In this document: piece by piece, positions 17,966 through 27,145 of the stretch
Numbering within the stretch: position 1 is the stretch's first letter
Layout of the letters: each line of letters starts with the position of its first letter
Source: Chloroflexota bacterium
Lineage (GTDB): Bacteria > Chloroflexota > UBA6077 > JACCZL01
Reading direction: 5' to 3'
DNA: 64,000 bases
Assembly: GCA_020845495.1 (NCBI GenBank)
Contig: JADLFM010000137.1
Span: 124,001 to 188,000 of the forward strand
The notes under the pieces: model-generated
Databases searched by the model: none
What the model was told of the DNA's origin: nothing
The model's input: the letters and a program-made list of their open reading frames with translations, nothing else
Program-made: the position numbers and the translations under genes

Positions 17966-18079
17966 ACAGACCGTTATGCCGATGTCCCCCAGGCTGCCGT
18001 GGCCCTACGGTGAGTTTAACGCCGCTCACCAGCCGGCCGTGACCGACCTGTCTGGCGAGCCGCTCTCGGGAGGACGGCC

Positions 18080-18517
18080 ATGCATCTCATCAGGATGGAC
18101 GTGGCAGCCGGTTCAGCGTCCTGGGCTGCCCTCGCCAACAGCACTACGGTCCGCGCGCCCGGTCGGCCGTGGCAGGCACCGAGATGGTCGCGTACCACCG
18201 CGATCGAGGCGGTCGCATCGGTCATGGCCGGCGCGCTCATAGCATCGATCGTCGCCATAGGTGGAGAGGTGATCGCCAGAACGGCGCCCGGCCCCCCAGT
18301 GACGGGCTTTCTGATACCAGCACTTGGAGAGGAGAGCGACCGGCCGGCTCCTGCACCTTCGTCGGTCGGTGTGCCGAAACCCCAACTGATTCTGGACAAC
18401 GTCCTGGAGATCGACCCTCGTGACTCCGTGGTCGCGAACGGCCTGGTAACGCCGTGGATGGAGCAGGAGGCCGGGCTCGACCTTTCGCCGCTCTCCTATC
18501 CTGGGAACCGGCCGTAG
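18080..18517 (+). CDS. Hypothetical protein with one membrane segment
   Basis: 145 residues, not recognised. A single hydrophobic segment (about residues 44-66, SVMAGALIASIVAIGGEVIA) follows a basic stretch and leads into a Pro-rich tail, so the C-terminus probably faces outside. A strong GGGAGG lies 6 bases before the ATG, the main argument for a real gene. It stands alone, convergent with the acyl-CoA dehydrogenase, whose stop is about 55 bases away. Confidence 0.6.
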   Translation: MHLIRMDVAAGSASWAALANSTTVRAPGRPWQAPRWSRTTAIEAVASVMAGALIASIVAIGGEVIARTAPGPPVTGFLIPALGEESDRPAPAPSSVGVPKPQLILDNVLEIDPRDSVVANGLVTPWMEQEAGLDLSPLSYPGNRP

Positions 18518-18571
18518 CGCGTCGCAGACAGCGCAGGCGCACGCCCAATCGTGAAAGGCTCGCGGCGGAAG

Positions 18572-19747
18572 TCAGTACGACTTCGGCATGCCAAGGACGT
18601 GTTGGCCAATATACGCGAGCACCAGGTTGTTGTTGATCGGGGCGACCACAAAGAGGCGTGCCTCGCGGAACTTGCGCTCCACGTCATACTCCACCGCCAG
18701 CCCGTAGCCGCCGTGGGTGGTCATGCAGGCGTTGGCCGCTTCCCAGGATGCTTCAGACGCCAGCAGCTTGGCCATGTTCGCCTCGGCCCCACAGCGTTGA
18801 CCGGCGTCAAAGAGCGCCGCCGCCCGATCTCGTACCAGCGACGCGGCCACGACGTTGGCATAGGCACGGGCAATCGGGAACTGGACACCCTGGTTCGCCC
18901 CAATCGGCCTGCCGAACACCACCCGCTCGCTGGCGTAGCGGGCCGCCCGTTCGACGAACCAGTGCCCGTCTCCGACCGCCTCCGAGGCGATCAAGATGCG
19001 CTCGGCGTTCATGCCATCCAGCACGTAGCGAAAGCCCATCCCTTCCTCGCCGATCAGGTTCTCGGCCGGAATCTCCAGGTCAGTGATGAACAACTCGTTG
19101 GTCGCGTGGTTGATCATCGTCTCGATCGGCCGCACCTCGATGGCCGAGCCGGCCTCGCGCAGATCGACCAGGAAGGCGGACAGCCCGCGCGTCTTGTCTT
19201 GAAGCTCCTCGTATGGAGTGGTCCGGGCGAGCAGCAGCATCACGTCGGATTGGAGCACCCGCGAGATCCAGATCTTCTGGCCGTTGACGACGTAGCGGTC
19301 ACCCTTCCGTACGGCCGTCGTCTGGAGCCGGGTCGTCTCGGAGCCGGCGTTCGGCTCGGTCACGCCGAACGCCTGAAGCCGTAGCTCGCCACTGGCGATC
19401 TTGGGGAGGTAGCGCCGCTTCTGCTCGTCGCTGCCGTGCCGCAGCAAGGTGCCCATGACGTACATCTGGGCGTGGCAGGCAGCCGAGTTGGTGCCCGAGC
19501 GGTTCAACTCTTCGAGGATGATCCCGGCTTCGGTGACGCCCAGGCCGGCCCCGCCGTACTCTTCAGGGATCAGGACGGCCAGCCAGCCGGCGTCGGTGAG
19601 CGCCTTGACAAAGGCGTCGGGATAGGCGCGCTTCTGGTCGACCTCCCGCCAGTAGGCGTCCGGGAAGTCCGTGCAGACGTCGCGGATCGCGCTCCGGATC
19701 GCCTCGTGCTGCTCCACACGCCCATCGCCGCCGGCAGCCTGAATCAT
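18572..19747 (-). CDS. Acyl-CoA dehydrogenase
   Basis: 391 residues, the usual length. FAD-dependent alpha,beta-dehydrogenation of an acyl-CoA in the cytoplasm, passing electrons to ETF. FGVTEPNAGSE (127-137) is the flavin/substrate motif, and MTTHGGYG lies in the C-terminal helical domain. The usual C-terminal catalytic Glu position is not obvious (sequence there is REARLFVVAPINNN). E249 in MNAERI lies where isovaleryl-CoA dehydrogenases carry their base, so that arrangement is likely. GGAGG sits 5 bases before the ATG. The substrate is not determinable. Confidence 0.93.
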   Translation of the reverse strand: MIQAAGGDGRVEQHEAIRSAIRDVCTDFPDAYWREVDQKRAYPDAFVKALTDAGWLAVLIPEEYGGAGLGVTEAGIILEELNRSGTNSAACHAQMYVMGTLLRHGSDEQKRRYLPKIASGELRLQAFGVTEPNAGSETTRLQTTAVRKGDRYVVNGQKIWISRVLQSDVMLLLARTTPYEELQDKTRGLSAFLVDLREAGSAIEVRPIETMINHATNELFITDLEIPAENLIGEEGMGFRYVLDGMNAERILIASEAVGDGHWFVERAARYASERVVFGRPIGANQGVQFPIARAYANVVAASLVRDRAAALFDAGQRCGAEANMAKLLASEASWEAANACMTTHGGYGLAVEYDVERKFREARLFVVAPINNNLVLAYIGQHVLGMPKSY

Positions 19748-19968
19748 CGCTACCTCCGTGTCACGTCAGCCGCTATCGCTGCGTGGCATCCCGCCGCGTA
19801 CCCGTTGCCGCGCCGAGGTTACGGCGCGTGTCGCTGAACCCTGCACGAGGACATGGAGTGCGGCCTGGGCGTGTGGGCGAGACGAGGCGGCCGGGGCACG
19901 CGCCATCGCGCCCCCGGCCCGAGTGCGTTTCCCCCGACGCGGCTCATCCCTCTCGACCGGCATCACGC

Positions 19969-19998
19969 CCCGGCCAGAGTCAGGCCCGGCCAGAGTCA
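19969..19998. repeat. Direct repeat, period 16 bp, containing the stop codon of the Ldh_2 gene
   Basis: cccggccagagtca occurs at 19969-19982 and 19985-19998. On the minus strand the second copy includes the TGA of the dehydrogenase gene, so a second TGA-containing copy lies directly after the stop. One of several stop-codon duplications in the window. Confidence 0.85.
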
Positions 19999-21030
19999 CG
20001 CCTCGACGGTCGTGCCTACCTTCTTCGCCGCCGCCTGAATCGCCTCCCAGGTCGCCTCGGCGACCGGAATGCCCTCGGCCCGCCGAGCCTCCCGATTGCG
20101 GGCCTCCGGCTGACCGGGGATCATCACGCCGTTCGAGCCTGGCGCCGGCGGAACCCCGAGCACGCGGGCGTCGATCTCGGCGGCTGCCTTCGCGAAGTCC
20201 GCGAGCGGACGGACGGCGGCCGGGTCGATGGCCAGGAAGAACGCGCCGTTCTTGCGGCCGCGCGGGTCGTTCATGGCGTCGCCAGCGGTCAGCGCGACCG
20301 ACAGGATCTCGACCACGAGCGAGAGCGCGTACCCCTTGTGTCCGCCAAACGGCAGCAGCATGCCATCACGGGTGTAGAAGTCCTCGACGTCGTTGGTCGG
20401 GCGGCCGTCGCGGTCGACGATCCAGCCGTCAGGGACCGGCGCTTGCTTGGCGCGGGCAACCTGAAGCTTGCCTTCGGCTACGGCGGTCGTCGCGTAGTCG
20501 AGGACGAAGGGCGGATCCTCGGGCAGCGGGATGCCGAAGGCGATCGGGTTGGTGCTCAGCACCTTGCCGGCCCCTCCGTACGGTGTCGCGGCAAACGGCC
20601 CGTTGCTCCACGAGGTACCAAGCAGTCCGACGACACCGGCGTGTGCTGCCTGTTCTGCCCATTGGCCAAGGCGGCCGATGTGGTTGACCCGGGTGGTGGT
20701 CACGAGTGCCACCTGGCGCTCATGGGCCTTCTTCGCCGCGATGTCCATCGAGACGGACGCCGCGTACTGGCCGAAGCCCCAGCTACCGTCGACCTGGATG
20801 ACGCCCGGGCCTTCGCTGGTCACCTCGGGCCGGCCGGCCGGAACGATGTCGCCACGCTCGATCTGATTGACGTAGGTCGGGATCCGGATGACGCCGTGCG
20901 AGTCGTGGCCGGCCAGGTTCGAGTCGACGAGCGACTCGGCCATAAAGTCGGCGATGTCATCCGGGGTGCCGGCCGCGCGAAAAATCCTGGTCGTCGCGCG
21001 CGCGAGCGTCTCGGCCGTAAGTGTGAGCAT
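19996..21030 (-). CDS. Malate/L-lactate/ureidoglycolate dehydrogenase family (Ldh_2) oxidoreductase
   Basis: 344 residues. NAD(P)-dependent 2-hydroxyacid dehydrogenase with the non-Rossmann Ldh_2 fold. GHDSHGVIRIP (H45 conserved), GSWGFGQYAA, NHIGRLGQWAE and LPFGGHKGYALSLVVEIL are family signatures. An in-frame extension reaches 21717, but it is antisense-like Arg-rich sequence overlapping the hemolysin III gene. ATG 21028-21030 has GGAGGG 4 bases before it and begins the conserved domain. The exact substrate (malate, lactate, ureidoglycolate, sulfolactate) cannot be read from sequence. Confidence 0.94.
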   Translation of the reverse strand: MLTLTAETLARATTRIFRAAGTPDDIADFMAESLVDSNLAGHDSHGVIRIPTYVNQIERGDIVPAGRPEVTSEGPGVIQVDGSWGFGQYAASVSMDIAAKKAHERQVALVTTTRVNHIGRLGQWAEQAAHAGVVGLLGTSWSNGPFAATPYGGAGKVLSTNPIAFGIPLPEDPPFVLDYATTAVAEGKLQVARAKQAPVPDGWIVDRDGRPTNDVEDFYTRDGMLLPFGGHKGYALSLVVEILSVALTAGDAMNDPRGRKNGAFFLAIDPAAVRPLADFAKAAAEIDARVLGVPPAPGSNGVMIPGQPEARNREARRAEGIPVAEATWEAIQAAAKKVGTTVEA

Positions 21031-21095
21031 GTTTCCCTCCGTCTGCGCCGGCCGCGGCCGGGCATGGCCTATCAAACCAGCCGGCACGCGCGATG

Positions 21096-21788
21096 TCAAC
21101 CGCGAACGGCGGGAACGACCCAGAACCAGACGACGGAGGCGAAGGCGACGCCGCCGGCGATCACGAACAGGTGAAAGATCTCGTGGTAGCCGAAGACACG
21201 CGGGAACGGGTCTGGATAACGGCAGGCATACACGACCGCGCCGACAGCGTAGAGCACGCCCCCGCCCACCAGGGCCAGCAGCGCAGCCGGTGGCAGCGCC
21301 GCGATCAGGCCCGGCAGCGCGATCGCACCCACCAACCCCATCACGATGTACAGGCCGACGCGGAGCCAGCGTGAGGCGGGCGTCCGGCGGGCGCTGGAGA
21401 GGATCGCGACTGGCGCGAGCAACCAGACGACTGTGACCACGGCCAGCCGCTCCTGCCCGGCCAGCACGTTCCAGCCAATGGCCGTGGCGGTCGCGGCGAT
21501 CTGGACTGAGATGTTGCCGTGATCGACGACTCGCAGCCAGTAGCGAGCGCGTGGCGGCCAGGTGATGATGTGGTATGCGGCGCTGCCCGCGTACAGGGCG
21601 ATCGTGCTCAGCCCGTACAGGACGAGTGTCGCGAGTCTGACGCCGCTCTCCGCCGGCTGAACGGCTAATGCCCCGGCGAACGCGACCGCGGCAACGGCAG
21701 CCACGGCATGCGACCAACCGCGCAGCAGCGGGCGCACCGGCGTCCGAGCCGGACGGGTGACACTCAGGTCATCGGCTTCGGCATGCAC
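21096..21788 (-). CDS. Hemolysin III / PAQR family integral membrane protein
   Basis: 230 residues, seven likely membrane segments. The conserved histidine-rich metal site is present: H27, H73 in AAYH, D89-H90 in VVDHGNI, and H202/H206 in GYHEIFHLFVIAGG. The family is the bacterial TrhA/YqfA branch of PAQR receptors, linked in some species to membrane fluidity homeostasis; the hemolysin name is historical. It is 65 bases upstream of the Ldh_2 gene on the same strand, possibly co-transcribed by chance. Confidence 0.92.
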   Translation of the reverse strand: MHAEADDLSVTRPARTPVRPLLRGWSHAVAAVAAVAFAGALAVQPAESGVRLATLVLYGLSTIALYAGSAAYHIITWPPRARYWLRVVDHGNISVQIAATATAIGWNVLAGQERLAVVTVVWLLAPVAILSSARRTPASRWLRVGLYIVMGLVGAIALPGLIAALPPAALLALVGGGVLYAVGAVVYACRYPDPFPRVFGYHEIFHLFVIAGGVAFASVVWFWVVPAVRG

Positions 21789-21851
21789 CGGTCCAGTATA
21801 GGTGCGAGGCGGCTGATGCTCCGCACTTTTTCCCTGCGAGGTCGAGGTACC

Positions 21852-24134
21852 TCAGAATCCGGTCGGGCCGCCGCCGACGAGGGTCGGCCACGTGCCGCAC
21901 CCGTCAGTCACCTCAAGCGGCACCGTGACGGACTGCCCGGGCAGCGCCCGCCGCACGTAGAACGTGAGCGTCGTCTTGACGTCGGTGAACGAGTAGGTGT
22001 AGTCGGCGCGGACGGCATCGGCCCGACCGGGAATTTCGACCAGCCCGTTCGGCTTGTCGACGCGCACGTCCGAGAAGAAGTGGAGACGCAGCAGTCGGTT
22101 GTTGTCGCCGGTCGCAGCGACGGTGACTGCGAGACGGCCGTCAGTGGTCGGCCGGGTCTCGACGACGATTGGCGGGCGCGGCGAGCAGGCGACTGGGGGA
22201 GGTGCCGTGACTGTGGTGGCCACCGTCGCGGCTGGGGCCGTCACGGCACTGACCTGCGCACCAGCGGTCGCCGTGAGTGTGCCAGCCGTGACCGGGCGAA
22301 CCACGACGGTCACTGGCTGCGACGCACCCGGGTCGAGTGCAAGGCCGGTCCAGGTACAGGAAACGATGCTCGTGCGGCCACCCTCCTGGAGGGAGGCTCC
22401 GCCCTCGCCCTTGCATGAGCCGGCGAGCGATGGAGTCGCGCTGGATCGAACGTATTGGATGGGGGCCGACAACGCGAGCGTCACGCTGCCCGTCCCCGCA
22501 ATCGGTATCGATCCCGCGTTCTTCACCGTCAGAGTGTAGGTCAGGTCGGACCCAGCCTCGAGCGGGTCCGGGCCGTCGGAGAGGGTCACGGCAAGGATGG
22601 GCGCGATCGGCGCGAAAGTGGCCGAGACGGTACGGTCGGCAGTCATGACCACCGAGCATGCACCGGTACCGCTGCACGCACCGCCCCAGCCGGCGAAGCG
22701 CTGGCCGGCGAGCGGCGTCGCGGTGAGGGTGACCGTAGTGCCACTGGGATAGCTAGCGGTGCAGGACCCGCCGCAGGCGATGCCGGCCGGCACACTGACC
22801 ACGCTACCCCCGGCCGTCGACGAAACCGTCAGACCCCACGACGCAGGCCGCGACGAACGGAAGTTGGCGACCGTCATGCGGCTGTCGTTCAGGACCGTAC
22901 GGTTGTCAGCACCATGATAGTAACCAGCGGGCACGCCCATGGGCCGGCCATCGTGCAGCATATCAGGGTTCGAGAAGTACGGCAGGCGCGGGCACGATCC
23001 GCACGGCTGAGGATAGGACATGACCGTGCGCCACGCGTGATCCGAGTCGATGTAGCCGCGGTTGTAGTCGTCAGGGTCGCCGTCGGGCGTGGTCGCCCAG
23101 TCATGCTCGGCGCCCATGATGTGCCCGAGCTCGTGGGCAACTGAAAGGTTCGAGACTGCGCACGCCCGCTGGACCACGGCGAAGGCATACGACTGGAACC
23201 AGGACGCCGGCGGATAGCTCAGGTACGCGACGCCGCAGCCGTCCAGGTTGGCGACGACCAGCACCACGATGTCTGCACCGACGTTGTCACGCAGGGCATG
23301 GACCGAGTCCATATAGCCCTCGCTCGTGTTGCGGAGTCGGCTCAGGTCGGAGATGCCCGATCCGGTCTCGGTGTAGGCAATCTCGGACGCCTGCACGATG
23401 CGGAGGCGCTGGACGACGCCGCTGTTGGCGAACGTCGCGTTCGTCTCAGCGACCACGAGATCGAGCTGATTCTCGATGGCAGCCGCACCGCCGGCCTCCT
23501 GCTTCGCAGTCGGTGTATAGACGAACAGCACGTCGACGGTCGAGCCATCATCGACTGTCCCGGCGACGCGCGGGCCAGCCAACTGATCCGGTCCCGGACG
23601 GAGCGGCGCGAGCTCGGGCGTGGCGGCCCGGAGGTCGATCTCGTCGACGGCAACGCTTGCCGCATCGACGGACTGGATGTGAAAGAGGCGGTCGCTCGTT
23701 CGAACGTTACCCGACACCAGCCCGCCGTCGAGCACGAGCGTCACCAGGCTGGCCGCGTCTCCCGTTACGCGGCCGGTCCAGACCGTCCCCGACCCGTCGC
23801 TCGTCGGCTCGTTACGTTCCCAGGTGACGCCGAATGTCGTGTCGGCGAAGAGGGTGAGCCTGCTGCTCTCGCTCACTCTGGCGGTGCGGGCGCCCTTGCC
23901 CGTCATCCGAGCCACGGCGGTACGATCCACAGCCGCAATGCGCCGACGGAGGACGCCGGCGCTGTCAGGCGCGGGGCCGCGGGGGCCACTGTCCGGGCCG
24001 AGCAGGCCGCCCTCCTGAGCACGTATCGGCAGAGCCTGCTGCCCGAGCGCGCCGAGGATCAGGCTCGCCAGGACGGCCAGTATGACGAACGTGGAGCGCA
24101 GCAGGGCGACTCGACGCAAATACGGGCCTCCCAT
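21852..24134 (-). CDS. Secreted zinc metalloprotease with C-terminal repeat and DUF11-like domains
   Basis: 760 residues. A hydrophobic signal spans about 14-32, with likely cleavage near residue 40. A propeptide-like region follows to about 195. The catalytic domain carries HELGHIMGAEHD with zinc ligands H334, H338, H344 and E335, and a Met-turn M372 (VMSY), the reprolysin-like metzincin pattern. Residues about 435-525 form a Gly/Cys-rich bacterial repeat (WGGACSG), and 530-650 resemble a DUF11 adhesion-type domain. It probably degrades extracellular protein. ATG 24132-24134 lacks a clear Shine-Dalgarno, so the start is less sure. Confidence 0.9.
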   Translation of the reverse strand: MGGPYLRRVALLRSTFVILAVLASLILGALGQQALPIRAQEGGLLGPDSGPRGPAPDSAGVLRRRIAAVDRTAVARMTGKGARTARVSESSRLTLFADTTFGVTWERNEPTSDGSGTVWTGRVTGDAASLVTLVLDGGLVSGNVRTSDRLFHIQSVDAASVAVDEIDLRAATPELAPLRPGPDQLAGPRVAGTVDDGSTVDVLFVYTPTAKQEAGGAAAIENQLDLVVAETNATFANSGVVQRLRIVQASEIAYTETGSGISDLSRLRNTSEGYMDSVHALRDNVGADIVVLVVANLDGCGVAYLSYPPASWFQSYAFAVVQRACAVSNLSVAHELGHIMGAEHDWATTPDGDPDDYNRGYIDSDHAWRTVMSYPQPCGSCPRLPYFSNPDMLHDGRPMGVPAGYYHGADNRTVLNDSRMTVANFRSSRPASWGLTVSSTAGGSVVSVPAGIACGGSCTASYPSGTTVTLTATPLAGQRFAGWGGACSGTGACSVVMTADRTVSATFAPIAPILAVTLSDGPDPLEAGSDLTYTLTVKNAGSIPIAGTGSVTLALSAPIQYVRSSATPSLAGSCKGEGGASLQEGGRTSIVSCTWTGLALDPGASQPVTVVVRPVTAGTLTATAGAQVSAVTAPAATVATTVTAPPPVACSPRPPIVVETRPTTDGRLAVTVAATGDNNRLLRLHFFSDVRVDKPNGLVEIPGRADAVRADYTYSFTDVKTTLTFYVRRALPGQSVTVPLEVTDGCGTWPTLVGGGPTGF

Positions 24135-24314
24135 GATCGGTGCAAGTGGTAGTCAAGCCGCGAAGCGTGATGTACCAGTGTCAAGCGATAACGTCAGACG
24201 AGCGCAACTCGGCCCGGCCCGACGTCCACTTTGCGGATATTTTCCTCGGCCAGCGTTCTTCTGTTACCTGGCGATCGCGTGACCTGACGCTTCATTGCAT
24301 CGTGAGATCGATGA

Positions 24315-24371
24315 CCCGGCGGGCGGTCTCCCGCGCATCCGCGTGCGAGCGCGGGGGACCGATCCGCCGGG
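24315..24371 (-). terminator. Strong imperfect hairpin downstream of the amidohydrolase gene
   Basis: Arms 24315-24336 and 24349-24371 pair over about 20 of 22 positions with a 12-nt loop. It lies 110 bases after the amidohydrolase stop and has no T-run. The remainder of the 24135-24480 gap shows no gene. Confidence 0.45.
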
Positions 24372-24480
24372 ACTGTCGTGACTCAACCTCCGACATGCCC
24401 GCTAACCGAGGTTTCGTGGGATGAAGCATGCGTGGCTCATGGCGTCCGGTACAATCTCGACTGCCGGGAGCATTGTCAGA

Positions 24481-26082
24481 TCAAGCGAGGAGCGGCTTCA
24501 AGGCACGGCCGGGCGTCGCACCGGTGTGCTTACCGTCGTCGAGCACCAGTTGGCCGCTCACGAAGACGTACGAGACGCCGGTCGCGGTCCGGAGCGGATC
24601 CTCATAGGTGCTGCGGGCGGCGATCGTCCGATCGTCCCAGACGGCCAGATCCGCGACCAGTCCTTCGCGCACGAGCCCACGGTCCTTCATCCCGAGTCGG
24701 AGCGCGCACGCAGAGGTCATCTTGCGGACGGCATCTTCAAGCGGCATGGCGCGCTGCTCCCGGACGTAGTGCCCGAGGACGCGGGCGAACGAGCCGTAGG
24801 TGCGGGGATGCCGCCGCGAGCCGACGCAGAGGCCGTCGCTCCCGCTCGACGCGAGGTAGTGCGCCAGCATCGGGCTCACCGATTCCTCGGATGAGGTCGG
24901 CTGCGACACGAACGAGACGCCAAGGTCGGTGTCGATCAAGATATCGCAGATGAACGACTCGACCGGCTTGCCGGACTCGTTGGCGGCCTCGGCAATCGAC
25001 CAGCCTTCGAGGCGCTGGCCGGCCTCGGTCGAGACGCTGGCGATGGTCGCCTTGTCCCAGGGGACGTCCTTTTCGGCAAGCTCCCGCTCGATCCGTTGCC
25101 GCTGGGCCGGGTCATGCAGACGCAGAAGAAGGGCCTCCGGGCCGCCGACGTGGGTCCAGGTGGGCAGCCGGCTGTGGAGCAGGGTGCTGCCGCGCGTGTA
25201 CGGGTAGTTGTCGAAGGTGACGTCCACGCCCTCGGCGCGCGCTCGTTCGAGCTGCCCCACGATGTCTGACGGCGTGTACGGGCGGTCCAGGCGGTCGCCA
25301 CGCAGGTGCGAGATCTGGACCCGCACGCCGGAGCGCCGCCCGATCTCGATGGCCTCAGCGACCGGCTCCATCACGCCGTCGCCCAGGCTATAGCGGACGT
25401 GGGTGACGTAGATGCCGCCGCGCCGCGCGACCACCTTGCAGAGCGCGACGATCTCGTCGGTGTCCGACCAGAACTGGGGTGTGTAGTCAAGGCCGGTCGC
25501 GAATCCGACCGCGCCATCGGCCATGCCCTCGTCAACGAGTTGGCACATTCGATCCAACTCGGCTGGTGTTGGCAGACGGTCTTCCATATCCAGGACTTCG
25601 GCTCGGACGGCGCAGTGGGGGACGAGCAGCGCGACGTTGGCCGACACCTTCTGGTCGAAGCGCGCGAGGTACGAGGCGACCGTCGTCCAGTCCCAACCGA
25701 TGTCAGGATTGCCGTTCAGCGCGGCGAGGTGGCGCCGCAGCATCTGGAGCGTCTTCGGCGAGACGGGCGCGTAGGAGAGCCCGTCCTGGCCCAGCACGTC
25801 GGTGGTGCAGCCCTGGAAGATCTTGCTCTCGTGACGCGGCTCGGCCAGCAGCATCGCGTCCGAGTGGGAGTGCATGTCGATGAAGCCGGGGCTGACGATC
25901 CGATCCCCACAGTCGATGGTGCGGGCGGCATCGGCCGTCCCAACAGGGCCGACGGCGACGATCTTCTCACCCTGAATGCCGACGTCGCCTCGGTACCAGG
26001 GATTGCCACTTCCGTCAATGATGCGCGCATTCCGCAGCAGCACGTCGAGCACGGGACCCTCCGCGTGCGGCTCAGGGAGCAT
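24481..26082 (-). CDS. N-acyl-D-amino-acid deacylase family amidohydrolase
   Basis: 533 residues. Amidohydrolase superfamily (Amidohydro_3). LLRNARIIDGSG and IVSPGFIDMHSHSD give the metal-binding HxH (H71, H73). VGFATGLDYTP, THVRYSLGDG and ISHLRGD match D-aminoacylases, and the C-terminus has HPRTYGSFARVLG and LADLAVWD. Expected role: hydrolysis of N-acyl-D-amino acids, though the family also contains dihydroorotase-like and imidase activities. A GTG at 26148 would add 22 residues; ATG 26080-26082 is preferred because GGGAG precedes it by 8 bases and the fold begins there. Confidence 0.92.
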   Translation of the reverse strand: MLPEPHAEGPVLDVLLRNARIIDGSGNPWYRGDVGIQGEKIVAVGPVGTADAARTIDCGDRIVSPGFIDMHSHSDAMLLAEPRHESKIFQGCTTDVLGQDGLSYAPVSPKTLQMLRRHLAALNGNPDIGWDWTTVASYLARFDQKVSANVALLVPHCAVRAEVLDMEDRLPTPAELDRMCQLVDEGMADGAVGFATGLDYTPQFWSDTDEIVALCKVVARRGGIYVTHVRYSLGDGVMEPVAEAIEIGRRSGVRVQISHLRGDRLDRPYTPSDIVGQLERARAEGVDVTFDNYPYTRGSTLLHSRLPTWTHVGGPEALLLRLHDPAQRQRIERELAEKDVPWDKATIASVSTEAGQRLEGWSIAEAANESGKPVESFICDILIDTDLGVSFVSQPTSSEESVSPMLAHYLASSGSDGLCVGSRRHPRTYGSFARVLGHYVREQRAMPLEDAVRKMTSACALRLGMKDRGLVREGLVADLAVWDDRTIAARSTYEDPLRTATGVSYVFVSGQLVLDDGKHTGATPGRALKPLLA

Positions 26083-26347
26083 GGGCGGCGCTCCCGGCGC
26101 TGCCGCTCCGAGCCGGCGATCCGCCGCAGATGTGAGGTGCTCCCACACCTGGCGGTGCTTCGCGACAGTACCACGGCCGGCGGTCCCCCGTCGATGCCGC
26201 CACCATCGCTCCTCACGACATCGTACGCACCTGCGCTGCGCGTCATCGCTCCTCTCCGGGAGAGGCAGGTGTGCGGGGAGCGGCGGATGCGTGGGCCCAC
26301 TCGCTACGAGCGGTGAACGCGGATGCCCGACTCGTGACGGGCCACGG

Positions 26348-26980
26348 CTAGCCGACCAGCGGCGGCAAGCGGCTCAGGTCCGGGGCGTCCACCAGGGGCG
26401 GGTGTCCATCGGGGACGGGCAGGTGCTGGCGGTTCGACCAATACACCGGCATGCCGACTGTCCGTGCGCCCGGCACGTCGTGGTCCGAGCCGGCGACGAA
26501 CAGCACCCGGTCGGCTGGAAGACCCAGTGCGTCGAGGGCAGCGCGGTAGGCGCGCGGATCGGTCTTGTAGGCGCCCGCGCGTTCGGCGCTCATGACGATC
26601 TCGAAGCGCCCGCCCGTCGCGGCAGCAGCGGCCTCGGCGAGCCGCTGCGAGCAGTTCGTGACGATCGCCAGCCGCCGGCCGCGCAGTTTCGCCAGGACGT
26701 CCGGCACCTCGGGCCAGGGCCGAAGCTCGTCCCAGCGCGCCAGCAAGTCACTCGCCCGCTCAGGGGGCAGCCCGACTTCGCGGCCAGCCGCTTCGACCAT
26801 CTGCTCGTAGGGTGCGTAGTCCCCGGCAGCGGTGATGAGGCGCAGTGACGCGCGCCGCCAGGCCCGCCCGAGAGCAACGTCCCCGGCCACATGCTCCCAG
26901 AGTGTCCAGGAGTCGATCAACGCAGTCAGCAGATCGAACGCGATGGCCTCTACCTCGAGCCGCCGCTCCCAATCGGTCAT
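26348..26980 (-). CDS. HAD-superfamily hydrolase, haloacid dehalogenase type II-like
   Basis: 210 residues. Motif I is AFDLLTALIDS with nucleophile D16, motif II TNCSQ, motif III lysine in YKTDPRAY, and motif IV in VAGSDHDVPGA, in the spacing of L-2-haloacid dehalogenase-like enzymes. The Asp in the DxDxT position of phosphatases is replaced (D-L-L-T), which favours the dehalogenase-like branch over phosphatases. The true substrate is uncertain. It lies between the amidohydrolase and the racemase-family gene, all on the minus strand. Confidence 0.88.
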   Translation of the reverse strand: MTDWERRLEVEAIAFDLLTALIDSWTLWEHVAGDVALGRAWRRASLRLITAAGDYAPYEQMVEAAGREVGLPPERASDLLARWDELRPWPEVPDVLAKLRGRRLAIVTNCSQRLAEAAAAATGGRFEIVMSAERAGAYKTDPRAYRAALDALGLPADRVLFVAGSDHDVPGARTVGMPVYWSNRQHLPVPDGHPPLVDAPDLSRLPPLVG

Positions 26981-27145
26981 CGCTCACCTCTCTGCGCCAC
27001 GCACCGCCAGATCTGTGCCACCGAGCGCCGCCCCTGAACGCTAGCAGCACCGTCGAGCCTGCTTCTGTCGATCAGTCTACCGAGGCCCGAACAGAGCGTC
27101 AACGCCCTGAGCGGGGTGCCAACGACGCGGGCGCATGCGACGTGG

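Noticed and set aside
21031..21717. N-terminal extension of the Ldh_2 protein
   Set aside because: Arg-rich out-of-frame reading of the hemolysin III gene; the true start at 21030 has GGAGGG and begins the family fold.
25306..26316. 336-codon plus-strand frame over the amidohydrolase
   Set aside because: Antisense to a clear D-aminoacylase-type protein.
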